DNA from: Rhizobium sp. CG5
GTDB taxonomy: Bacteria; Pseudomonadota; Alphaproteobacteria; Rhizobiales; Rhizobiaceae
Length of the DNA: 64,000 nucleotides
Reading direction: 5' to 3'
Assembly (NCBI RefSeq): GCF_023701945.1
Contig: NZ_JABAEF010000007.1
Coordinates: forward strand, 62,001-126,000
Shown here: in pieces, positions 55,080 through 63,633 of the stretch
Position numbering within the stretch: the first letter of the stretch is position 1
How the letters are laid out: each line of letters opens with the position of its first letter
Translations under genes and position numbers: made by a program
The notes under the pieces: model-generated
What the model was told of the DNA's origin: nothing
What the model saw: the letters and a program-made list of their open reading frames with translations, nothing else
Databases searched by the model: none

Positions 55080-55775
55080 CTAGACAGCCGTTCCGACCAG
55101 TGCGCCGATGCCGGCCGTCAGCGCCATGGCGGCGGCGCCCCAGAAGGTGACGCGCACGGTGGCCTTCAGAATGTTCGCGCCGCCGGCTTTCGCCCCGATT
55201 GCTCCAAGCAATGCGAGGAAGATGAGCGACGCACCGGAAACCGCATAGACGAGCGTCTCGGTCGGCCAGACGAAAACCAGTGCCAGGGGAAGTGCTGCGC
55301 CGATGGCGAAGGTGAGGGCCGAAGTCAAGGCGGCCTGGATCGGGCGCGCGGCCATATGCTCGACAATGCCCAATTCGTCGCGGGCATGGGCATCGAGCGC
55401 ATTGCCGGCGGTCAGCTGATCTGCAACCTGGCGGGCCAGGTCAGGGGTGAGGCCGCGCTTCACATAGATCTGGGTCAATTCTTCCAGCTCGGCTTCCGGC
55501 AGGGTGTCCAGCTCCTTGCGTTCACGGGCAAGGTCGGCCTGTTCGGTATCGGCCTGCGAACTGACGGAGACATATTCGCCGGCGGCCATCGACATGGCAC
55601 CGGCGACCATGCCGGCGATGGCGGCCACAAGGATATCGGAGGACGCCGTGGAGGCCGAGGCGACCCCGACGATCAGGCTCGCCGTCGAGACGATCCCGTC
55701 ATTGGCTCCCAGAACCGCGGCGCGAAGCCAGCCGATGCGGGAGACGAGATGGTTTTCGGCGTGCAATCGGGACAT
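55080..55775 (-). CDS. VIT1/CCC1-family Fe2+/Mn2+ transporter
   Basis: 231 residues from the ATG at 55775 (GGAG 7 bp upstream). Typical opening HLVSRIGWLRAAVLGANDGI, then VSTASLIVGVASAS, MVAGAMSMAAGEYVSVSSQ (TM2 with metal-binding Met/Glu), and a helical cytoplasmic segment (ADTEQADLARERKELD) of the bacterial VIT type before three C-terminal helices. It exports iron or manganese from the cytosol. It lies downstream of, and on the same strand as, the ApbE gene, which may be chance or may connect to iron-dependent redox genes there. Confidence 0.9.
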   Translation of the reverse strand: MSRLHAENHLVSRIGWLRAAVLGANDGIVSTASLIVGVASASTASSDILVAAIAGMVAGAMSMAAGEYVSVSSQADTEQADLARERKELDTLPEAELEELTQIYVKRGLTPDLARQVADQLTAGNALDAHARDELGIVEHMAARPIQAALTSALTFAIGAALPLALVFVWPTETLVYAVSGASLIFLALLGAIGAKAGGANILKATVRVTFWGAAAMALTAGIGALVGTAV

Positions 55776-55859
55776 GGGGTGGCTCCGGTCAAGAATAAGG
55801 GTTCGCGCCATGATCGACGCATGCTGGAAAACAGAAGGGATAGCGAATTCGAGGCCTGC

Positions 55860-56801
55860 TCACGGGGTGAAAAAACCGCATCCGGCACGCCTCTGCGGCC
55901 CATCATACAGGAACAGCACGGAAAGCCCGAGCTTTTCGGCCAACGCAAGACCGCGCGCTTCGCCGAGAACCATCATCGCCGTCGCCCAGGCGTCGGCGCT
56001 CCTGCAATCGCGGGCAATGACGGTGACAGACGCGGGGGATTGCTTGAGCGGCATTCCGAGGCGCGGGTCCATGGTATGCGATAGGCGGTGGCCGCCGACA
56101 TCCAGCCAGTGGCGGTAATCGCCTGAGGTGGCGACGGCGGCATCGTGCAGCTCGAGGACGGAGTGCGGGGCGCGGGCGTCCAGGTCAGGTTTCTCGACGG
56201 CGATGGTCCAGCCCTTGCCGTCCGGCTGGGCGCCGAGCGCCCGCAACTCGCCGTCGATGGCAAAGAGGCCAGCCTCGATGCCATGCTCGCGCGCCACCTC
56301 CGTCAGCCGGTCGACGCCGTAGCCCTTGGCGATGCCGTTCAGATCGAAACGCATGTCGGCATGTTTTCGGGCGCGACAGCCCGATCTGTCGAGTTCCAGG
56401 ATGTCGTGTGCCGGGCTGCGGCTTAAAAGGCGTGCGGCCTTGATCCGGTCCTGATCTGCCGCGTCCGGGCCAAAACCCCAGGCGGCAACGGCATCGCCCA
56501 TGCCGATGTCGAAGGCACCGCCAGAGGCCTGGCCGATGATGAGGCCGGCGGTGAGAACGGTGATGAGCCGCTCCGGCAGCGTGATCCATTCGCCGGGATC
56601 TGCTGAATTCAGGCGATTGAGATCGCTGTTCGGTTTCCAGGTGGACATTTGTCGGTCCACCTCAGCCACGGCATTGGCCATGGCCAATCGTGCCGGCTCG
56701 GCGTCGAAATCGGCCGGCGTATGAAACAGCGCCGACCAGCGCGTGCCCATGGTCGGCCCGTTCAGCGCATGGCGCGTCAGGTCAGTAAACGTCTTCGGCA
56801 T
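55860..56801 (-). CDS. apbE: FAD:protein FMN transferase (ApbE)
   Basis: 313 residues from the ATG at 56801, 20 bp inside the end of the upstream reductase gene. Family motifs: MGTRWSALF (start), ASGGAFDIGMGDAV, FDLNGIAKGYGVDRL, GLFAIDGELRALG, HTMDPRLGMPL and the C-terminal SADAWATAMMVLGEARGL. It attaches FMN covalently to a Thr or Ser in a Dxx(S/T)GA(T/S)-type motif of exported proteins. The obvious local target is the DUF2271 protein at 59011. No clear signal peptide or lipobox is present, unlike many ApbE proteins. Confidence 0.92.
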   Translation of the reverse strand: MPKTFTDLTRHALNGPTMGTRWSALFHTPADFDAEPARLAMANAVAEVDRQMSTWKPNSDLNRLNSADPGEWITLPERLITVLTAGLIIGQASGGAFDIGMGDAVAAWGFGPDAADQDRIKAARLLSRSPAHDILELDRSGCRARKHADMRFDLNGIAKGYGVDRLTEVAREHGIEAGLFAIDGELRALGAQPDGKGWTIAVEKPDLDARAPHSVLELHDAAVATSGDYRHWLDVGGHRLSHTMDPRLGMPLKQSPASVTVIARDCRSADAWATAMMVLGEARGLALAEKLGLSVLFLYDGPQRRAGCGFFTP

Positions 56802-58992
56802 AACGGCCCTCCGCCTTGAGCGTGGCAAGGGTAACACCTTGCGGTGCGAGAATATCGGCAAGTGCGGTGGCGACGCCGGCCGCCATCTCCCGTCCGCCGC
56901 AGACCAGAACCTGACCGCCGGCGGCAATCAGCTTGCCAAGCCGGGCCGCATCCTGGCGCAGAATATCCTGCACATAGGCTGGCGTTGCTGTCCGCGAATA
57001 GGCTGTCGAGACCGACGTGAGATGTCCGTCGTCCTTCCAGGCGGAAAGCTCCTCGGCGTATAGCGCATCGCTGGCGGGGTGACGGGTGCCGAAATAGAGG
57101 TGCATGGGCCTGCGCGAGCGATTGGCGCGAGCGAAGCCGGCGAGGGGCCCGATCCCGGTGCCGGCCCCGATCAGGATGACCGGCCTGCGGCCGCGCACGG
57201 GGCGAAAAGCAGGGTTCGGCCGCACGAAAGCGGTCATCGTGTCGCCCGGTTCCAGCGCCGCCAACTGACCGGAGCAGAGACCGCCGGCCTGCTTGCGCAC
57301 GCAGATTTCGAGAAAGCCATCCCTGGTGCCTGACGCCAGCGAGTAGAAACGCGGCAGGTCGGAGCCTTGCGGCACGACGCCGATCAGGTCGCCAGCTTCG
57401 AAACGTGGCAGGCCTTGGCCTGTCAGGCGATGCCAGAGCGAGGTTTTCGGCAGGGCAAAGCGCAGGATCGCCGTCATCGCCTGCACGTCGGCGCCATAGT
57501 CGCGTCGCGACACCAGCGACATCGCCCATGTCTTCAATGCCGCCGGCTGATGGTTCAGCTCGAAGTCGAGGCTGAGGGCCTGCGCAAGGCTGCGTCCCCA
57601 GCGGGCGAAATCCTGCGGCGACCGGCGGTCGACCGTGTCGAACGGGGTCAGCAGCTTCCAGCCTTTTTGATCTGCGATCCTCGCGATCTCCGCCGCAAAG
57701 CCGCAGAAAGCCGGAAAGCTGCGATCGCCGAAGCCGAGCACGGCAAGCGGCAGGCCGGGTTTTGCCGGACAGTGCATGAACTCTGCGAGAAAGCCACTGG
57801 CCGAGGCCGGTGCCGCGCCATCGCCATAGGTGGCCGCGAGCAGGATGATGCGTCGCGCCTTCGGCCAACGGTTGGGATCAAAGCCCGTCATCGGTCCCAC
57901 ATGGACGCCAAGGCCCTGCGCGGAAAGGACAGACTGAAGCGTTGCCGCAAAGCCGCGCGTCGTGCCGCCTTCGCTGCCGACCAGGACGATGGTATCGGCG
58001 TCGGCGGCAGGCACGGATGCCGCCTTGCCATCGCGGCGCCTCGCAAGCCATGCTGCAAGCCAGACCGACACGCCGGTCCATCCCAGAACTGGAACGCTCA
58101 GCGCCGAAAGCCCCAGAAGCAGACCGAGCCAAGCCAGGCCCTGGCCCGTATGCAGCATCATCACGAGATGGGAGACGCGATCGGTCCAGCCGGCATCGGT
58201 CCAGGCCAGAAGCCGCCCGTTGCCCTGATCGATATAGCCTTCACCGGCAGCGGTCTTCAGGGTGAAGACATCGGTTGCGTCGGTCTTCGCCGGGAAGCTC
58301 AAGGAGCGAAGTTCTTCGATCGGGGTCTCCTGAAGCAGGGGAATGGCGGCGAGCGCCACGCCTGTCTGGCCGCTGACCTCTGCCGGGAAAGGTGGCGCGC
58401 CGGCGCCGTCGGGCAGCAGGCCGAAGGTGGCGGCGGTCATCCAGAGGGCGGTGAGCGAGGAGAGCAATAGCCCTGGCAGGGCAAGCCGCGACATCACGGC
58501 ATGCAGCCGCCCGTCGCCTTGGCCGCGCATCGGCTTCAAAAGCGCCCGCCACCCGCCGGCGCGCCGCGCCAGAAGGAAAAGGCCGGATACGGTCATCAGC
58601 AGCATGATGGCAGCACCAGCCGCGGTGACCAGACGACCCGTGTCATCCAGCAGCAGGGAGCGGTGAAAATTGGTCAGCCAACGCTGCAGTGCCGAGGTAT
58701 CGGCGCTGCCGGCGGGCTTGCCGGTGGTGGGATCGATGACGGCCGAGGCGGGCTGATCGCCCTCGAAATAATAGGCAGTCAGGCGCCCGGACGGCGCCCT
58801 GCGGATCTGCTCCACCGAGGGTTCGGCCACTTGAACGCGCGCGGCAAGCTCGGCAACGCTGATTGCCTGGGCGGCGGGCCGGGTGAAGGCCTCGGAGACC
58901 GGGAAAACCGACAGGGCCATGCCGCTCAACGCGACAGTGGTCAGCAGCACGGCGGCAATCAGCCCGAACCAACGGTGGAGCGACCGGATCAT
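56782..58992 (-). CDS. PepSY-TM / flavodoxin / FNR fusion (sulfite reductase flavoprotein-like)
   Basis: 736 residues. Residues about 1-310 are a PepSY-associated membrane domain with about four helices (LIAAVLLTTVALSGMALSVF near the start; WLGLLLGLSALSVPVLGWTG near 300) and periplasmic PepSY loops. A flavodoxin domain (about 335-470: VLVGSEGGTTRGFAATLQSV; LLAATYGDGAAPASA; LGFGDRSFPAFCG) and an FNR-type FAD/NADPH domain follow (RFYSLASGT; ILIGAGTGIGPLAGF; VLVCGGREMAAGV). The chain can move electrons from cytosolic NADPH across the membrane. It overlaps apbE and follows the DUF2271 gene by 18 bp. Confidence 0.9.
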   Translation of the reverse strand: MIRSLHRWFGLIAAVLLTTVALSGMALSVFPVSEAFTRPAAQAISVAELAARVQVAEPSVEQIRRAPSGRLTAYYFEGDQPASAVIDPTTGKPAGSADTSALQRWLTNFHRSLLLDDTGRLVTAAGAAIMLLMTVSGLFLLARRAGGWRALLKPMRGQGDGRLHAVMSRLALPGLLLSSLTALWMTAATFGLLPDGAGAPPFPAEVSGQTGVALAAIPLLQETPIEELRSLSFPAKTDATDVFTLKTAAGEGYIDQGNGRLLAWTDAGWTDRVSHLVMMLHTGQGLAWLGLLLGLSALSVPVLGWTGVSVWLAAWLARRRDGKAASVPAADADTIVLVGSEGGTTRGFAATLQSVLSAQGLGVHVGPMTGFDPNRWPKARRIILLAATYGDGAAPASASGFLAEFMHCPAKPGLPLAVLGFGDRSFPAFCGFAAEIARIADQKGWKLLTPFDTVDRRSPQDFARWGRSLAQALSLDFELNHQPAALKTWAMSLVSRRDYGADVQAMTAILRFALPKTSLWHRLTGQGLPRFEAGDLIGVVPQGSDLPRFYSLASGTRDGFLEICVRKQAGGLCSGQLAALEPGDTMTAFVRPNPAFRPVRGRRPVILIGAGTGIGPLAGFARANRSRRPMHLYFGTRHPASDALYAEELSAWKDDGHLTSVSTAYSRTATPAYVQDILRQDAARLGKLIAAGGQVLVCGGREMAAGVATALADILAPQGVTLATLKAEGRYAEDVY

Positions 58993-59010
58993 GACAAGCG
59001 TCCTTCCTGC

Positions 59011-59481
59011 TTAACGGGCATAGGTGAAGCCGGCGATGTAGCGCTTGCCCTTCACCGTCTGGCCCGAACCCGTCGATGTCAGCGGCACGACGATGTCGTT
59101 CGGGCTGTCGCGCATGTCTTCGACGGCGGAATCGATGTGCAGCTGATAGCCGGCATCGAACAGCGTATCGGCCAGATCGACGGTCATCTTGAGCGAACGG
59201 CCCGCCCCGACGCTGGCGCCGGTGATGCCGTTGATCTCGGCGGTGTCGCCAGCCGTGGCGCGGTACCAGCCGCTCAGGTGTTCGTAGTATCTGGCCTTGC
59301 CGCCGGCCATCCACAGACTGCCCGCATATTTGCCGTCAGCGTCGGTCACGTAATAGGCAAGATAGGCGCCATCGCCGCCGTAGTTGCTGAGCGTGGTGGT
59401 AAATGTCACCTGGCCCGCCATGGCGAGACTGGGAATGGTGAGGGCCGTGGTGACGGCGAGCATGGCAAGAAAGCGCTTCAT
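59011..59481 (-). CDS. DUF2271 periplasmic protein with flavinylation motif
   Basis: 156 residues, with a signal peptide (cleavage after SLAMA, near residue 22). The mature domain is beta-rich (GQVTFTTTLSNYGGDGAYLA; AGSLWMAGGKARYYEHLSGW). EINGITGASVGAG (residues 82-94) contains TGAS at 87-90, which fits the ApbE target consensus with Asn84 in place of the usual Asp; Ser90 is the predicted FMN attachment point. The end, RYIAGFTYAR, is typical of DUF2271. It is predicted to pass electrons in the periplasm to or from the reductase encoded next. Confidence 0.88.
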   Translation of the reverse strand: MKRFLAMLAVTTALTIPSLAMAGQVTFTTTLSNYGGDGAYLAYYVTDADGKYAGSLWMAGGKARYYEHLSGWYRATAGDTAEINGITGASVGAGRSLKMTVDLADTLFDAGYQLHIDSAVEDMRDSPNDIVVPLTSTGSGQTVKGKRYIAGFTYAR

Positions 59482-59509
59482 TTCAATCTCCTGTGCGGAT
59501 CTGGACGGT

Positions 59510-59860
59510 TCAGTTCACTTGGACGTTTGGCTTGGATCCGGGCGCGAACAGACCATTGGCCGGCGGGGTGGCGTTCTGCTGCGGCATGGCGCCGCCACGA
59601 CCGCCGCAGGCCCTGTCATCGTCGTCGTCATCATCCTCTTCGTCGCTGCGGCAGTCGTTGGAGGCCTGGCGACCGTGGTCATCGTCATGGCGATGGTGTC
59701 CCCGGTGATGGCCATCGCTGTCGGTCTGGTCATAGTCCACCAGGCCGAAGGCGCTTGAGGTCTTCGTTTTCAGGGCATCGAGCGGCATGGCCAGACTGCC
59801 GAAGGCGACGAGAAGGCCGGTGCCGGCGCAGGCAGCCAGAAGAAGTTTGCGGTAGGTCAT
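59510..59860 (-). CDS. Small exported Asp/His-rich protein, unknown function
   Basis: 116 residues. A signal-like N-terminus (YRKLLLAACAGTGLLVAFGSL) is followed by a low-complexity, strongly acidic and His-rich centre: HHRGHHRHDDDHG and DEEDDDDDDDRACGG, with two cysteines flanking the acid run. This looks like a divalent-metal-binding or buffering segment. No family recognised. Its place between DUF2271 and PepSY genes, on the same strand, suggests a role in the same module. The reading frame is supported by the sharp signal peptide; the low-complexity region itself has little coding evidence. Confidence 0.65.
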   Translation of the reverse strand: MTYRKLLLAACAGTGLLVAFGSLAMPLDALKTKTSSAFGLVDYDQTDSDGHHRGHHRHDDDHGRQASNDCRSDEEDDDDDDDRACGGRGGAMPQQNATPPANGLFAPGSKPNVQVN

Positions 59861-59914
59861 ATCAGTGTCTCCGGTTGGTGGGGCATGATGGGGATGGGGA
59901 TCGGGTTCGGAAGG

Positions 59915-60196
59915 TCAGCGATGGTCGTGGCGTTCTTCGATGTCGATGACCTCAAGGGTCTGAGGGTCGATTTTCGCCTCGAAGCGGCGGCCCTCTCTGT
60001 CGGTGCCGTAGACTTCGTAGCAACCGTCATCGATCTTGATGCGCTTCAGCGTCCAACCGCGTTCTTCCGCCATGGCGCGGACGGCCTCGCGTGGCTGCCA
60101 GTGGGCCATCGGAATATCGCAATCGTCCCTGGCCTGGGCGGATGTCGCGGCCAGGATCGCCAGGGCCACGGTGGGCAGAATGCCGGTCTTCATCAT
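59915..60196 (-). CDS. Small exported PepSY-domain protein
   Basis: 93 residues. Signal peptide (ILPTVALAILAATSAQA), then one PepSY-type domain: WQPREAVRAMAEERGWTLKR, IDDGCYEVYGTDREGRRFEA and KIDPQTLEVIDIEERHDHR, ending His-rich. Such proteins (COG5591 type) usually sit beside two-component systems and are regulated by them; here the response regulator starts 127 bp away on the other strand. Two Cys (DDCDIP, DDGCYE) may form a disulfide. Confidence 0.88.
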   Translation of the reverse strand: MMKTGILPTVALAILAATSAQARDDCDIPMAHWQPREAVRAMAEERGWTLKRIKIDDGCYEVYGTDREGRRFEAKIDPQTLEVIDIEERHDHR

Positions 60197-60237
60197 CGTT
60201 TCCTCTCAGTGTCGGAGCGATCAATGGAGCGGCAAAC

Positions 60238-60288
60238 TGACAGGCACCTGACAAACGGCGCGACATTGCTTCAGCTTCCCGTAAGCTG
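60238..60288. promoter_or_regulatory. Repeats in the PepSY / two-component divergent region
   Basis: Direct repeat TGACAGG (60238-60244) / TGACAAA (60249-60255) with 11-bp spacing, as OmpR-family regulators prefer, and an inverted repeat CAGCTT-cccgt-AAGCTG (60272-60288). Either could be the site of the adjacent response regulator. Confidence 0.35.
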
Positions 60289-60323
60289 GCGGGTGGACTA
60301 GGACTTGAGAGCAAAGGGAGGCA

Positions 60324-60986
60324 ATGATGCGGGTTCTGCTGATCGAGGACGATACGGCGCTGGGTGCGGCCATTCGCGACCAGATCGCCGCTGACGGCCA
60401 TTCCGTCGACTGGGTGATGCGGCTGGATCGGGCCGGCGACGCGCTGGCCGCCGCCGGCTACGACCTTGTCCTGCTCGATCTCATGCTGCCCGACGGCTTG
60501 GGCATTGCTTTTCTGAAAGCGCTGCGCGGCCGGGGCGATGTCACCCCGGTGATGATCCTGACAGCCCTCGACCAGGTCTCGGACCGGATTGCCGGGCTGA
60601 ATGCCGGGGCGGACGATTACATGGTGAAGCCCTTCGATCTGGCCGAGCTGTCGGCCCGCATCGGCTCGGTCGCCCGCCGCTATACCGGCAACCCCAACCC
60701 CCTCGTCACGCTGGGCCCGCTCACCGTGGATCTTGCTGCCCGCAGCGTCGCGCTGAACGGCAAGGCGGTGATCCTGACGGCGCGCGAATGGGTCCTGTTC
60801 GAGGCCTTCCTGCAGCGTCCAGGTCAGCTCCTTTCCAAGGCGCAGCTGGAAGAACGGCTCTATTCCTTCGATACGGAAATCGACAGCAATGCCATCGAAG
60901 TGCATGTCAGCCGGCTGCGCAAGAAACTCGGCGCCCATGTGATCGAGACCGAACGCGGTCTCGGCTACCGATTGGGGCGCGCATGA
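60324..60986 (+). CDS. OmpR/PhoB-family response regulator
   Basis: 220 residues. Receiver domain with acidic pocket (LIEDD), phosphoacceptor Asp52 (LVLLDLMLP), Thr in MILTALDQ and Lys in DDYMVKPFD; then a winged helix with LTAREWVLFEAFLQRPGQLL and the closing VSRLRKKLGAHVIETERGLG. GGGAGG precedes the start. A 4-bp overlap couples it to the histidine kinase. Divergent from the PepSY/DUF2271/reductase/ApbE module, which it probably controls. Confidence 0.95.
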   Translation: MMRVLLIEDDTALGAAIRDQIAADGHSVDWVMRLDRAGDALAAAGYDLVLLDLMLPDGLGIAFLKALRGRGDVTPVMILTALDQVSDRIAGLNAGADDYMVKPFDLAELSARIGSVARRYTGNPNPLVTLGPLTVDLAARSVALNGKAVILTAREWVLFEAFLQRPGQLLSKAQLEERLYSFDTEIDSNAIEVHVSRLRKKLGAHVIETERGLGYRLGRA

Positions 60987-62329
60987 AGATCGGTACATCG
61001 CTCCAGACGCGCCTGGCCCTTGCGGTCGGGCTTTCGGTCACGCTGCTGTGGTTGGCGGCGGCCGCGGTCACCGCCCATCGCCTCGGCGGGGAAATGCAGC
61101 AAGTCTACGATGACGGGCTGAAAGCCACGGCACAGCGCATCCTGCCGATTGCCCGGCACGACCTGCGCGAAGGCCGCGACCATCGTGGTGCCGTCGAGCA
61201 AGAGGACGGCGAAACGCGCGGCGGCCGCGAGACGCGGTACGGCGAGGACGTGACCTTCATCGTGCGCGACCGCGACGGGCGGATCCTGCTCGCCTCGCGA
61301 GGTGCTGACGCCTCGATCTTTCCGGCTTTTGCCCAACGGGGTTTTGTCCGGACCGAAACGCACCAGCTCTATTACGACGTCAGCGCCGACGGCCGGATGA
61401 CGATTGCCGTGGCCGAACCGCTCGATCGCCGCAGGGAACTGTCACGCAAGATGTTGCTGGGTCTGGTGCTGCCGCTGATCGTGGTGATCCCGTTCAGCCT
61501 TCTGGCAATCGTTGTGGCGGTGCGCCGGTCCTTGCGCCCGGTGCGCGGCCTGCGAGAGGAGCTTGCTCATCGCGGCACCCAGGATCTTTCACCCTTGCCC
61601 GATAGCAGCCTGCCCAGCGAGCTTCGTCCGATTTCGGCAGGCGTCAACCAGCTGCTGGACCGCCTGAAGGCGGCGTTCAATGCCGAACGCGCCTTTGCGG
61701 CCAATGCGGCACACGAACTGCGAACGCCGGTGGCAGGCGCCATTGCCCAGGCGCAGCGCATTCGCTCCGAAACGACGGAAGAACTGACAAGCCAGCGGGC
61801 AACGGAGATCGAAACCACCCTGAAGCGGCTGATGCGCATGTCGGAAAAGCTGATGCAGCTTGCCCGCGCCGAAGGCGGACGGCTGCAAAGCGATCAGCCC
61901 TCCGATCTCAGGCCCGTCTTGCAGATGATCACCCAGGATTTCACCCGGGCCGGGGAGGGGCGGATCGTCCTGAGCCTTCCGCAAGGCGCCGTGCTTTCCA
62001 AGCTGGATCCCGATGCCGTTGGCATTCTATACCGCAACCTGATCGAAAACGCCCTGAAGCACGGCGCGCAGGACGGTCTGGTCGAGGCGGTCCTTCAGGC
62101 GGACGGTTTGCTTTGCGTCGCCAATGACGGTCCGGTTCTGCCGGCCGAAGCGATGAACCGGCTGATGCAAAGGTTCGAGCGTGGCGAGGGAAAGATCGGC
62201 GGCAGCGGCCTTGGCCTCTCCATCATCAAGGCGATCGCCGACCGCACCGGCATGACCATGACCGTCCTGTCACCGAGACCGGTCAGGCAGCAAGGTGTCG
62301 AGGTCCAGGTTCAACTGCCGCTCGCGTGA
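60983..62329 (+). CDS. Sensor histidine kinase
   Basis: 448 residues. TM1 at about 11-32, a periplasmic loop of about 120 residues rich in charged residues (ARHDLREGRDHRGAVEQEDG), TM2 at about 157-180 (LLGLVLPLIVVIPFSLLAIV), a HAMP-like linker (LRPVRGLREELAHRG), the H-box FAANAAHELRTPVAGAIAQA, and the ATPase core with N-box LIENALKHGAQ and GSGLGLSIIKAIADRTG. It resembles QseC/PmrB-type kinases that sense cations or cationic compounds. Partner of the preceding response regulator. Confidence 0.94.
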   Translation: MKIGTSLQTRLALAVGLSVTLLWLAAAAVTAHRLGGEMQQVYDDGLKATAQRILPIARHDLREGRDHRGAVEQEDGETRGGRETRYGEDVTFIVRDRDGRILLASRGADASIFPAFAQRGFVRTETHQLYYDVSADGRMTIAVAEPLDRRRELSRKMLLGLVLPLIVVIPFSLLAIVVAVRRSLRPVRGLREELAHRGTQDLSPLPDSSLPSELRPISAGVNQLLDRLKAAFNAERAFAANAAHELRTPVAGAIAQAQRIRSETTEELTSQRATEIETTLKRLMRMSEKLMQLARAEGGRLQSDQPSDLRPVLQMITQDFTRAGEGRIVLSLPQGAVLSKLDPDAVGILYRNLIENALKHGAQDGLVEAVLQADGLLCVANDGPVLPAEAMNRLMQRFERGEGKIGGSGLGLSIIKAIADRTGMTMTVLSPRPVRQQGVEVQVQLPLA

Positions 62330-62448
62330 ACCTCATCTTTCGACCGGTTGTTCTGATGGCAGCCGACGGCCGTGGACCCGTCGAGTGCGCCGGAGGGCCG
62401 GCATGTGCTCTGGGTGCAGGTGCGGGTTCTGCCGGGCGACACGACGGC

Positions 62449-63633
62449 TTATTTCGCCACCTGAAGGTCCCGGTCCGAGGGGATGTCCACTGTTTCATTT
62501 GGTTCGAGGACAGATGTGTTTCGCCCCGATTGCTTCGCTTTGTAGAGGCCCCCGTCTGCCCGCTTCATGGCCGAGGATAAATCCTCATGCGCGGCGACAG
62601 GCGTGAGGCCAATGCTGACCGTCACTGTTTCCACGCGCTTGAATTCAAGTTGCGCAACAGCCATGCGGATATTTTCGCACGCCAGTTGCGCCAGAGCGGG
62701 GCCTTCCCAGGGAAACAGCAGCACAAATTCCTCGCCGCCGATCCGCGCTACCGTGCTGAGAGCGGGACAATTTTCCTCCAGGCACAGGGCCACTGCGCGA
62801 ATGACGTCATCGCCTTTCTGGTGCCCCCAGGTGTCGTTGATGCGTTTGAAATGATCGATGTCGATAATCGCGATTGCGGCCGGAATGCTGCGGTGGCGGC
62901 GCGCCATGTCCTCAAACGAAGCATGCAAGCCGCGCCGGTTGGGCAGTCCGGTCAGCGGGTCCGAAATGGCCTCTCTTCGATCCCTGAGGACCACGGTTTG
63001 CAGGGCATCAATCAGGACGAGAAGGCCAGCTGCAATCAGCAGAATTCCGGAACTGGCTTGTGACACGGTGGCATAGGTTGTGCCGACATAATCGGAAGCC
63101 GTTGCACCGGAACCGAAGCGGACAGCGGCGAAGGGCTTGAGAAGGAAGTGGGCGCCGATCACCGTGAACAGTGCCGTTGCGGCACGATCAAGGGGCGTCT
63201 TGCGACCATGCAGGTAGGACGTCGCGGCACAAAACCAGGAAGCACAGGCAAATGGGATCTGATAGGTCAGTTCATACCAGAATTCATTGCGCTCGCCGCC
63301 CCAAACCAGTCCACGAAGGCAAAGACCGCTGATGAAGATGACGCCGCCTATCCACCATGCCGGTCGCCGTCCATGCAGGCGCGAGATGGCCGGTGCCATT
63401 AGGACGATACCGCCGAAAAGACCGGCGAAACTTGTTATCATGAAAGGTGTCGGCGAGGGCGAGAGGGGCAGCACAAACTCCGATAGCGGCGTAAGCATAC
63501 CGATGGCGTAGCTGAGTGCGAACCAGCGGATATGGCCGAAGCCGGGATTGAGCTGCGCGATGGTCAGGAAGCTTGCGACGAACATGCCTGCAACGAAAAT
63601 ATTGACGAGTATCGGCAAGGCGGCAGCAGGCAT
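62449..63633 (-). CDS. Membrane-bound diguanylate cyclase (GGDEF)
   Basis: 394 residues. About six to seven membrane helices in the first 215 residues (PILVNIFVAGMFVASFL; ITSFAGLFGGIVLMAP; SGILLIAAGLLVLIDAL), then a GGDEF domain starting DPLTGLPNRRGLHASF with active-site GGEEF and the substrate-pocket IDIDHFKRINDTWGHQKGDD. The inhibitory RxxD I-site normally found 5 residues before GG(D/E)EF is absent (CPALSTVARI), so product inhibition through it is unlikely. It makes cyclic di-GMP. Convergent with the histidine kinase. Confidence 0.93.
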   Translation of the reverse strand: MPAAALPILVNIFVAGMFVASFLTIAQLNPGFGHIRWFALSYAIGMLTPLSEFVLPLSPSPTPFMITSFAGLFGGIVLMAPAISRLHGRRPAWWIGGVIFISGLCLRGLVWGGERNEFWYELTYQIPFACASWFCAATSYLHGRKTPLDRAATALFTVIGAHFLLKPFAAVRFGSGATASDYVGTTYATVSQASSGILLIAAGLLVLIDALQTVVLRDRREAISDPLTGLPNRRGLHASFEDMARRHRSIPAAIAIIDIDHFKRINDTWGHQKGDDVIRAVALCLEENCPALSTVARIGGEEFVLLFPWEGPALAQLACENIRMAVAQLEFKRVETVTVSIGLTPVAAHEDLSSAMKRADGGLYKAKQSGRNTSVLEPNETVDIPSDRDLQVAK

